Source of the DNA: Clostridia bacterium
GTDB taxonomy: Bacteria > Bacillota > Clostridia > Oscillospirales > Acutalibacteraceae
DNA: 6,978 nt
Assembly: GCA_900766895.1 (NCBI GenBank)
Contig: CAAFXF010000140.1
Span: forward strand, 1-6,978
Direction: 5' to 3'
In this document: positions 1 through 5,248 of the stretch, piece after piece
Numbering within the stretch: the first letter of the stretch is position 1
How the letters are laid out: every line of letters starts with the position of its first letter
Made by a program: the position numbers and the translations under genes
Notes under the pieces: generated by a model
What the model saw: the letters and a program-made list of their open reading frames with translations, nothing else
Told to the model about the DNA's origin: nothing
Databases searched by the model: none

Positions 1-830
1 ATATCGGGAGTTTCTGCCTTTGCAACTCTGCCTCTGAAGGTCGGGGCATAAAGTATAATTTTTTTGCCCTTTGCCTGTGGCACAAGCTCATAAACATGCT
101 CTCTTGCTTCGTTTAGGAATTCCTCGTCATAAAAGATGTCCGTTCTGCTTGAGCCCGTTGCCTGAACAATTCCTGTGCTTTCATCAATATTCATTGCCTC
201 GTTGTATGCCCAGATAACCTCCGGTGAGCTTACGGTAACAAGGCTGTAATTCTTGTTGAACGGATGCTTAAGCTGTTCCTTTCTTGAAGCGCCGAACAAA
301 AGGTCGGCAGTGGAAAAGCCGAATTTCTTAAACGCACCGCAGCCGTGCCACAGCTGAATAATCTTTGTTTCGGGACGCAAAGGCATAGCCGACATTGTGT
401 TTGATGCCTCGTTCATAAACACATACTTTGCGGTTGCAATATCCTTAACGGCATCAAGGCAACGCTTTCTGAAGTCTGCTCTGATTGTGCCGTTTGTAAG
501 CAAAAAGTGTGTGTGGATATTGTAGTCGTAATTGTTTGCAAGCTCGTCAAACATAACCTGCATACTGTTTGTAACATGAGGATGTCTTACCTCAACAAAC
601 ACAACCTTTTTTTCATCAACAGGAGCCTTTGCCGCCTGCTTGTAAGCCTTTGGAATTTCCTTGTCCATAAGCTTGTTCATAAAACGGCGATAGCCCTTGT
701 GGTGCATATTTACGGTTAGGTTTCTGTTGAAATCCTGAAAACGGGTAAGCAGGCCTCTTTTTATCGAATACACCGTTGAGGTATTTTCGGTTTGTAAAGC
801 CTGAATGCTTGGATCGATTTTTTTAGCCAT
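1..830 (-). CDS. CDP-glycerol glycerophosphotransferase family protein (TagB/TagF-like), C-terminus beyond window
   Basis: Reading leftward from ATG at 830 gives 276 codons without a stop, up to the window edge, so the C-terminal part is missing. The family transfers glycerol-phosphate from CDP-glycerol to a teichoic-acid or similar surface polymer at the cytoplasmic face of the membrane. Visible support: a basic N-terminal stretch (residues 1-70), then VVFVEVRHPHVTNSM (about 76-90), the family signature QLWHGCGAFKKFGFS (about 159-173, with the likely catalytic His162), a TGSSRTDIF motif (about 225-233) and ILYAPTFRG (about 259-267). The same three motifs occur in the upstream neighbour, so the two are paralogues. 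This protein lacks the neighbour's N-terminal beta-rich domain. The expected C-terminal HP and TDYSS motifs would lie outside the window. The start is supported by GGAG at 840-843, nine bases upstream. The exact acceptor polymer cannot be told; a glycosyl or ribitol-phosphate variant is possible. Confidence 0.9.
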   Translation of the reverse strand, partial: MAKKIDPSIQALQTENTSTVYSIKRGLLTRFQDFNRNLTVNMHHKGYRRFMNKLMDKEIPKAYKQAAKAPVDEKKVVFVEVRHPHVTNSMQVMFDELANNYDYNIHTHFLLTNGTIRADFRKRCLDAVKDIATAKYVFMNEASNTMSAMPLRPETKIIQLWHGCGAFKKFGFSTADLLFGASRKEQLKHPFNKNYSLVTVSSPEVIWAYNEAMNIDESTGIVQATGSSRTDIFYDEEFLNEAREHVYELVPQAKGKKIILYAPTFRGRVAKAETPD

Positions 831-834
831 TTAG

Positions 835-2412
835 TTATTCTCCAATATCTAACAATGATAATATCTTATCGGCAACTCTTTCACTTGACCTGCCGTCAAT
901 GTCATCAAAAAAAGTGTGCTTGAAGCTGTCAATTTTTTCTGCCTCAAGGTCGTTTGCTTTTACCGCCTCGATGAGCTCGTCCTGAGTTTGAACAATTTTA
1001 CCCGGCACAAAATCCTTAAAATCATAGTAAAAATCTCTGTCGGCAATGTATTCCTCAAGGTCATACGCATAAAAAAGCATTGGTATATCAAGAAGCGATG
1101 CCTCAAATATTACGCTCGAGTAATCCGTTACCAGCAGGTCGGTGACAAACAGCAAATCATTTAATTCGTCGGCGTTTGACAGGTCAATGATAAAGTCCTT
1201 GCAGTCGTTATCAATTTCTATTTTTTCCCTGCAAAACGGATGAAGCTTTATGATAATTGCATATTCACCGCCAAGCTTGTCATAAATCTGCTTTGGATTA
1301 AACATTTGTGTAGGATAAAATGCACTCATCTGTCCCATGCCTCTGAAGGTCGGTGCAAATAAGAGTATTTTTTTGTCCTTAAGCTTTGGGTATCTGTTGT
1401 AAAAGTCTGCTGTCGTCTTTTTCTTGTATTCGCTGTTGCAGAATATATCCGTTCTTGGAACACCGCTTGGCAGAATACAGCTGTCAGGCAAGCCGAAGCC
1501 CTCTGCATAATGCTTTGCAATGCTTTTTGAGCTGACAACTGCATAGTTGTACATTCTGTGATTTTTTGCCCATTGGCGAGGGCCGCCGTCCTTGCCGAGC
1601 CTTGTAAACCCAAAGGTTTTGAATGCACCGCAGGCATGCCAAAGCTGAAACAGTTTGACCCCCTTTTTCTTGGGCACTATGTTAAGCATTCTAAAGTAGT
1701 CGTCAACAATAACCACCCTTGATGTTGCGTACAGTTCAAAAAATCTTTTTATGTTTTCAAAATTATAATGCCCCTTTGCACTGCTGAACATTAAAAATTG
1801 AAAGTCAATATTTTTATTATCCTTAAGCCTGTCGTAAACAAATTTTTCATTACCGCCAAGCTCATTTCTTCTGCCTGATATGAATGTAACTCTGTTCATT
1901 TTTACAGGCGTTTTCCAATATTTTTTGTAGTAGATATTTAGCAATGCAACAAAGGGTCGCTTTGCCGTAATGGTGTAGGTTGACCTTTTCAGCAAATCCT
2001 TTGGCTCAAAATGCTGTTTGTATAGCTTAATTTTGTTGTCAACTATTATTTCGTTTCCGTCGATTTTGAGGTGGCACCTGTCATATTCATTTACGGTAAA
2101 ATCCGCCTTGATGTATTCATCTGCACCGTATGCAATGTCAAACGAAAGGTGCACAGGCTCGGTTAAGCCTTGCTCGTAGAATAGGTAATACAGGTTGTAG
2201 CTGTATTCTCCTACTGCGGTGCATATTCCGTTTTCAACCGTACATTCACTAACGGGCAACGGGAGGCGTCTTGTTTGCCCCTGACCGCAGAACAAAAGCC
2301 TGATTTTAGCAACGGTAGCATTGATATTGTGCTTAAGCCTTGCAGTAACGCGAATATTAAGTTTTCCCTTATTGACAAAAATATTTTCAATCGTTAATTG
2401 ATAATTTTGCAT
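835..2412 (-). CDS. CDP-glycerol:polyglycerophosphate glycerophosphotransferase-type protein (TagF-like), 525 aa
   Basis: Complete gene of the Glyphos_transf family, which polymerises or adds glycerol-phosphate units from CDP-glycerol onto a wall or surface polymer at the inner membrane face. Residues 1 to about 115 form a beta-rich N-terminal domain. The catalytic region (about 170-510) starts at VTFISGRRNELGGN and carries LFQLWHACGAFKTFGF (His259), PSGVPRTDIF (about 315-324), LLFAPTFRG (about 350-358), IIKLHPF (His391) and LLVTDYSSVIFEASLL (Asp430, Glu437), followed by the typical FYAYDLEEYIADRDFYYDF segment. All motifs expected of a working TagF-type GT-B enzyme are present. A GTG at 2430 would add six residues but has no SD; ATG at 2412 has AGGA seven bases upstream, so I chose it. 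It is first in a two-gene operon with its paralogue. Polymer and linkage are not determinable from sequence. Confidence 0.92.
   Translation of the reverse strand: MQNYQLTIENIFVNKGKLNIRVTARLKHNINATVAKIRLLFCGQGQTRRLPLPVSECTVENGICTAVGEYSYNLYYLFYEQGLTEPVHLSFDIAYGADEYIKADFTVNEYDRCHLKIDGNEIIVDNKIKLYKQHFEPKDLLKRSTYTITAKRPFVALLNIYYKKYWKTPVKMNRVTFISGRRNELGGNEKFVYDRLKDNKNIDFQFLMFSSAKGHYNFENIKRFFELYATSRVVIVDDYFRMLNIVPKKKGVKLFQLWHACGAFKTFGFTRLGKDGGPRQWAKNHRMYNYAVVSSKSIAKHYAEGFGLPDSCILPSGVPRTDIFCNSEYKKKTTADFYNRYPKLKDKKILLFAPTFRGMGQMSAFYPTQMFNPKQIYDKLGGEYAIIIKLHPFCREKIEIDNDCKDFIIDLSNADELNDLLFVTDLLVTDYSSVIFEASLLDIPMLFYAYDLEEYIADRDFYYDFKDFVPGKIVQTQDELIEAVKANDLEAEKIDSFKHTFFDDIDGRSSERVADKILSLLDIGE
840..843 (-). 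promoter_or_regulatory. Ribosome binding site inside the preceding gene (translational coupling)
   Basis: GGAG on the minus strand lies nine bases before the ATG at 830 and within the last codons of the upstream glycerophosphotransferase, whose stop is at 835-837. With a four-base intergenic gap, ribosomes finishing the first gene could reinitiate on the second. The coupling is inferred from the spacing. Confidence 0.75.
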
Positions 2413-2419
2413 ATCAGCT

Positions 2420-2423
2420 TCCT
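2420..2423 (-). promoter_or_regulatory. Ribosome binding site that decides the start at 2412
   Basis: The minus strand reads AGGA followed by seven bases and ATG (2412-2410). The alternative GTG at 2430 lies upstream of this SD and has only an A/T-rich stretch before it, so the shorter 525-residue product is preferred. Confidence 0.75.
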
Positions 2424-2446
2424 GTATCACTTTATTTCAACAATAA

Positions 2447-2475
2447 ATTATAACATATAACTTATAATAAATCAA
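2447..2475 (-). promoter_or_regulatory. Sigma-A type promoter with extended -10, for the glycerophosphotransferase operon
   Basis: On the minus strand TTGATT (2475-2470) is followed after exactly 17 bases by TATAAT (2452-2447), and the -10 is preceded by TG with one base between (TGtTATAAT, extended -10). Transcription would start near 2440, giving a leader of roughly 28 bases to the ATG at 2412. It lies downstream of the GH31 stop, so the operon can be transcribed independently of GH31. Confidence 0.75.
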
Positions 2476-2488
2476 TGCTTATGATATA

Positions 2489-2526
2489 GGCAACATCTGC
2501 CAAGATGAACCGTGGTTGGTATTGCC
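2489..2526. other. Small structured spacer between GH31 and the glycerophosphotransferase operon
   Basis: GGCAA (2489-2493) pairs with TTGCC (2522-2526). Between them CATCT (2494-2498) pairs with AGATG (2503-2507) around a four-base loop, and AACC (2508-2511) faces GGTT (2514-2517), though its two-base loop is too tight for all four pairs. The folded shape would be a short branched hairpin just after the GH31 stop (2547-2549). No T tract follows on either strand, so I do not call it a proper intrinsic terminator. It could slow polymerase, stabilise the GH31 mRNA end, or be chance. Confidence 0.35.
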
Positions 2527-2546
2527 GGTGTAAACGTAAGCCTTTG

Positions 2547-4838
2547 TTATTCCTGAGCAAGATATTCCTTTAGGGCAAATTCCACTGCCTTTGGCAATCT
2601 TACCTTCTTTAGTGCCTGTGCAAGCTCGTCCTCGGTTTTGCATTTTTCGAGCTTTTGATATTTGCATCTTTTTACCGGTGTCTTTTCCTGCCACCTTGAA
2701 AGTATGTTTATTACAGCGTCGCTGACGCTTGGCTTTGTAACCCTTGCAGTATTGTCAACCTCCTGCGAATATTCGCTGTTAACATCGCAATCGTTAAATT
2801 CCATAACAACAGGCATACCGTCATGCTCCAAATCCTTAACCAAAACCCTGTAGCTTCTTGCAGCAGGTATAACGGAGGTGTCGCCCTCTGCCTTGCCGAT
2901 GGTAAACTTAACCTTACCGTTTGCGTATTCAATACTGAATTTGGTTTTGCAGATGTGCTCGGCAAAGCTTGTTTTGCTGTTGTCTTCAATAAGTGTAAAT
3001 TCGCCGTTGCCCGACATTGTCCAAATCTCAAGACATTTTGGGTTTTCAACGCCGTTGCCCCTGTCGGCAGAAAGAGGGATAATTCCACCCTCTCTTGCAA
3101 GCACCGGAATAGTGTCAAGCTCGCGCATAAGTACAACGGATTTTTCGCCGTTGTATGCCTGACCGGTAAAGATGTCAACCCATCTTCCCTTTGGAATGTA
3201 GGCACAAACACTGCCCATATTTATTTCCCTGTGCTGTGGCTGTGTTATAGGACAGCACAAAAGCTCACTGCCAAACATATATTGATTTTTAACCGTGTAG
3301 GCTATCGGGCTTTCGGGGTACGAATAATACATAGGCTCACATAATGCTATGCCTTCGCTGTGAGTTCTGTGGTCCATAGTAAAGATGTAAGGTATAAGCC
3401 TGTGCCTAAAATTAAACCAATATTTTGCCGAGCGGTAAACCTCGCTTCTGTATTTCCATGGCTCCTTGCCGAGAAGCTGATCAGCCGTTGAGTGCAGTCT
3501 TAATATAGGTGAAAACACACCAAACTCAAGCCATCTTAAATACAAGTCATCATCCTTGTATCCAAAATGATGACCGCCTATGTCGTGGCTCCACCAGCTG
3601 TACGCGGCGTTTGCCGAATTTGCAGTGAAATACGGCTGAAAATTCAGGGTTTTCCAATTAATAAAGGTGTCACCCGAAAAGCCGAGCGGGTAGCGGTGTG
3701 AGCCGAGACCTGCGTATCTTGACAAAATCATAGGCATCCTGCCGTCCTCTGCGTTGTCAAGTGTGTGGTAATGGTTGAGTGCAGGCAACGGGTCAAGTCC
3801 CTTAACATCACTTTTTTTACCCTGTTGCCAGTCTATCCACCAAAAGTCAACACCGTCACGCTCGTACGGCTTGTGCAAAATGTCAAAGTACGCGTTCCAA
3901 AATTCATCGCTGCCGCACTTAAAATCAACCTTTTTCTTTGTTTTCGGGTCAATTCCCACAGCCTTCGCCATTTCCTCGTACATATCCTCATAGCAATGTA
4001 CACCGTCGGCAGGGTGTAGGTTTAGTGTAACGTGTAGGTTCTCGTCCTTAAGCTTTTTAAGAAATTCTTTGTAATCGGGAAAAAGGTCGGTGTTCCAGCT
4101 GTATCCTGTCCAGCCGTTGTAGCTCACGCCGAATTTTTCTTTAATTGAGTGTACCCAATGCCAATCCATATCAACTGTTGCAACTGTTAACGGAATCTCT
4201 CTTTTCTTAAATTCAGCCATAAGGTCAAGGTATTCCTGCTGGGTGTACGCGTGGTATCTGCTCCACCAAACACCAAGAGCATATCTTGGAATTACAGGCA
4301 CGGGTGAGCTGATTGCATAAAATGCCCTGATTGTTTCTCTGTAATTTTTTCCGTAAGCAAAGGCATAGTAATCCCTGCCACCCTCTCTTTGCACAAAGCG
4401 ACCTTTGTCGTCAAGCAAAAGAGTGTTGCTGTCATCAAGCAAATATGCACCGTTTTCGGTAATCAATCCGTCGTCAAGCCTTGTCGGACCCGAAACCATA
4501 TCCAAGGTTCTGCACGTGCCCTTTAGGTTTTTTTGCTTTGCAAAGATTTCGGTTTTTCCCGTGTCCTTAATCAAAACACTGTACGGCTTTTTGTTCTTTA
4601 CGGTAAATACAGCACCGTCGGTTTCAACAGTAATGATGTTGCCCTTTGCCGTAACCTCCATTCTGCCTGCCTCAAATTGCCTAAACCATACTGTTTGGCT
4701 TGCAAGGTCGGTGAACACCTGTGCTTCAACTCTGATAAGATACGGCGAAAGATATGTAATTCTGACGTCATCAATAATTTTTATTTGCTCACTGTTTGCC
4801 TTACCCTGTGTTTTTGCAATTAAAGATTCCTTTAGCAT
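2547..4838 (-). CDS. Glycoside hydrolase family 31 alpha-glycosidase (alpha-glucosidase-like), 763 aa
   Basis: Retaining alpha-glycosidase of GH31, probably cytoplasmic because there is no signal peptide or membrane segment; it would cleave alpha-linked residues from imported oligosaccharides. An N-terminal beta-sandwich (about 20-180) precedes a TIM barrel that opens with YALGVWWSRYHAYTQQEYL (about 186-204). TVDMDWHW (221-228) fits a substrate-binding strand. FWWIDWQQG (332-340) holds the likely nucleophile Asp336, and SRYAGLGSHRYPLGFSGDT (373-391) holds the likely acid/base Asp390. WWSHDIGG (415-422, His418-Asp419) and FRHRLIPYIF (477-486) are further family hallmarks. C-terminal beta domains follow, then a charged helical tail (about 705-763). 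The nucleophile motif DWQQG differs from the common DMNE version, so this belongs to a divergent subfamily and substrate (glucose, galactose, xylose, others) is open. ATG at 4838 has a G-rich SD (4846-4852). A 278-bp inverted-repeat element begins 14 bp upstream. Confidence 0.95.
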   Translation of the reverse strand: MLKESLIAKTQGKANSEQIKIIDDVRITYLSPYLIRVEAQVFTDLASQTVWFRQFEAGRMEVTAKGNIITVETDGAVFTVKNKKPYSVLIKDTGKTEIFAKQKNLKGTCRTLDMVSGPTRLDDGLITENGAYLLDDSNTLLLDDKGRFVQREGGRDYYAFAYGKNYRETIRAFYAISSPVPVIPRYALGVWWSRYHAYTQQEYLDLMAEFKKREIPLTVATVDMDWHWVHSIKEKFGVSYNGWTGYSWNTDLFPDYKEFLKKLKDENLHVTLNLHPADGVHCYEDMYEEMAKAVGIDPKTKKKVDFKCGSDEFWNAYFDILHKPYERDGVDFWWIDWQQGKKSDVKGLDPLPALNHYHTLDNAEDGRMPMILSRYAGLGSHRYPLGFSGDTFINWKTLNFQPYFTANSANAAYSWWSHDIGGHHFGYKDDDLYLRWLEFGVFSPILRLHSTADQLLGKEPWKYRSEVYRSAKYWFNFRHRLIPYIFTMDHRTHSEGIALCEPMYYSYPESPIAYTVKNQYMFGSELLCCPITQPQHREINMGSVCAYIPKGRWVDIFTGQAYNGEKSVVLMRELDTIPVLAREGGIIPLSADRGNGVENPKCLEIWTMSGNGEFTLIEDNSKTSFAEHICKTKFSIEYANGKVKFTIGKAEGDTSVIPAARSYRVLVKDLEHDGMPVVMEFNDCDVNSEYSQEVDNTARVTKPSVSDAVINILSRWQEKTPVKRCKYQKLEKCKTEDELAQALKKVRLPKAVEFALKEYLAQE

Positions 4839-4845
4839 AAGCTTT

Positions 4846-4852
4846 CCCCCCC
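4846..4852 (-). promoter_or_regulatory. Homopolymeric G7 ribosome binding site of the GH31 gene
   Basis: The minus strand reads TAGGGGGGG followed by AAAGCTT and then ATG (4838-4836). A run of seven G replaces a normal GGAGG and directly abuts the inverted-repeat element ending at 4853. It is the only plausible SD for this start. Such a run can slip in length, which would change spacing to the start codon. Confidence 0.6.
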
Positions 4853-4877
4853 TAGCCTAACAGTATCCGAACCTAAT
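4853..4877 (+). repeat. Left terminal inverted repeat
   Basis: Twenty-five bases beginning TAGCCTAACAGTAT, matching the reverse complement of 5106-5130 at 23 positions; the mismatches are C/T at base 15 and C/A at base 21. The first eight bases TAGCCTAA recur as a direct copy at 4878-4885, just inside the repeat. Confidence 0.8.
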
Positions 4878-4879
4878 AG

Positions 4880-4986
4880 CCTAAAGTAAGTTATTTTGGC
4901 ATCTGCCGCCATTTTTTGCCTTGATATACGAAAGTATAACTGCGTCAAAGAAATGACGACAGCTACTCAAACTAACTAACTTTAGG
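4880..4986. repeat. Left stem-loop domain inside the element
   Basis: CCTAAAGTAAGTTA (4880-4893) pairs with TAACTAACTTTAGG (4973-4986) at 13 of 14 positions. Inside the loop are two further hairpins: TATAC-GAAA-GTATA (4925-4938), a GNRA-type tetraloop when read on the plus strand, and CTGCGTCA (4940-4947) with TGACG and CAG (4954-4962, one bulged A). The nesting resembles a branched RNA fold, although DNA extrusion during transposition is an equally good explanation. Confidence 0.55.
4921..4948 (-). promoter_or_regulatory. Possible outward promoter within the element toward GH31
   Basis: On the minus strand TTGACG (4948-4943) is followed after 16 bases by TATCAA (4926-4921). The -35 matches consensus at five of six positions but the -10 at only four. 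It would start transcripts near 4914, about 75 bases before the GH31 start. It is a weak candidate that competes with the better promoter at 5155-5183. Confidence 0.3.
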
Positions 4987-4995
4987 TGCAAAGCA

Positions 4996-5102
4996 GTTTA
5001 TATTAAACAAATTTTTGATTAGACAAGGCATATTTTTAATTGCATACTTTCGTATTCGATTGAAAATTAACGCAGTATAATCGGAAATTTGTTAATATAA
5101 AC
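4996..5102. repeat. Right long hairpin inside the element
   Basis: Arm 4996-5021 (GTTTATATTAAACAAA...) pairs with arm 5078-5102 over about 25 base pairs, with one bulged A; its two T/G oppositions would be wobble pairs in plus-strand RNA. The 56-base loop contains an inner hairpin at 5038-5061 (AATTGCATAC, loop TTTC, GTATTCGATT, nine of ten positions pairing including one wobble). Read on the minus strand, the direction of GH31 transcription, the inner loop becomes GAAA. Confidence 0.6.
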
Positions 5103-5105
5103 CTA

Positions 5106-5130
5106 ATTATGTTCGAATACTGTTAGGCTA
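5106..5130 (-). repeat. Right terminal inverted repeat
   Basis: Ends with ATACTGTTAGGCTA and is complementary to 4853-4877 with two mismatches. Outside the terminal TA the flanks differ (a C run on the left, TAATC on the right), which marks the element boundary. Confidence 0.8.
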
Positions 5131-5154
5131 TAATCATTAATCATTTATACATTG

Positions 5155-5183
5155 ATTTTATCATTTATCGCTACATATGTAAA
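5155..5183 (-). promoter_or_regulatory. Probable GH31 promoter, now separated from its gene by the inverted-repeat element
   Basis: The minus strand has TTTACA (5183-5178) and TAAAAT (5160-5155) with a 17-base spacer, each matching consensus at five of six positions. Transcription would begin near 5148 and run through the whole 278-bp element, giving a leader of about 310 bases. It is back to back with the promoter of the DUF2130 gene. The A/T richness of the region means such matches can arise by chance. Confidence 0.45.
5172..5181. promoter_or_regulatory. Palindrome between the divergent promoters, possible operator
   Basis: TACATATGTA is a perfect 10-bp palindrome overlapping the -35 of the GH31-side promoter and lying about 10 bp upstream of the -35 of the plus-strand promoter. 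Nearby, ATCATTTAT occurs twice in direct orientation (5140-5148 and 5160-5168) with starts 20 bp apart, near two helical turns. A shared regulator site is possible; no regulator gene is visible in the window. Confidence 0.3.
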
Positions 5184-5191
5184 TATTTTGT

Positions 5192-5219
5192 TTGTTATTT
5201 CGGTTATGTATGGTATAAT
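5192..5219 (+). promoter_or_regulatory. Promoter of the DUF2130 gene (extended -10)
   Basis: TTGTTA (5192-5197), 16-base spacer, then a perfect TATAAT (5214-5219) preceded by TGG, giving the extended -10 form TGnTATAAT. The start point would be near 5226. That leaves only about eight bases before the ATG at 5234 but about 23 before the ATG at 5249, which supports the downstream start. Confidence 0.7.
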
Positions 5220-5248
5220 TAAACTATATTGATATGGACGGTGTTGCT

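Larger units (their letters stand above)
4853..5130. mobile_element. Candidate MITE-like non-coding element, 278 bp, with about 25-bp terminal inverted repeats and TA ends
   Basis: The left end (4853-4877) begins TAGCCTAACAGTAT and is the reverse complement of the right end (5106-5130) except at two positions; the outermost 20 bases match at 19. Pairing stops exactly at the outer TA on both sides, as expected if TA is a duplicated target (the pattern of IS630/Tc1-mariner-derived MITEs). There is no open reading frame for a transposase inside, so movement would need one supplied in trans. The interior is full of inverted repeats: 4880-4893 with 4973-4986, 4996-5021 with 5078-5102, and smaller hairpins. 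It lies between GH31 and the two divergent promoters, so it would be transcribed as part of the GH31 leader. Alternatives are a structured RNA leader or a non-mobile extragenic palindrome; genome copy number would decide. Confidence 0.6.

Noticed and set aside
507..719. Plus-strand 70-codon open frame antisense to the first glycerophosphotransferase
   Set aside because: Antisense shadow of a gene with clear family motifs; no promoter or SD.
2479..2694. Minus-strand open frame overlapping the GH31 end and extending past its stop
   Set aside because: It overlaps the GH31 C-terminus in another frame over most of its length, has no SD, and its composition is that of an out-of-frame translation. 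The extension past the stop appears to be chance.
2823..3344. Plus-strand open frame of 173 codons antisense to GH31
   Set aside because: Lies wholly within the well-supported GH31 gene, has no promoter or SD that I can see, and shows no recognisable domain. Similar antisense frames at 4405-4860, 3765-4019 and 2878-3162 were rejected for the same reason.
4897..4916. TGGC-loop-GCCA followed by six T in the inverted-repeat element, resembling a terminator
   Set aside because: The stem is only four base pairs with a seven-base loop, too weak for an intrinsic terminator, and on the plus strand no gene precedes it.
4853..5130. A riboswitch or T-box in the GH31 leader
   Set aside because: I find no recognisable riboswitch core and no T-box TGGNCC-type motif, and the clean TA-bounded inverted repeats fit a mobile element better.
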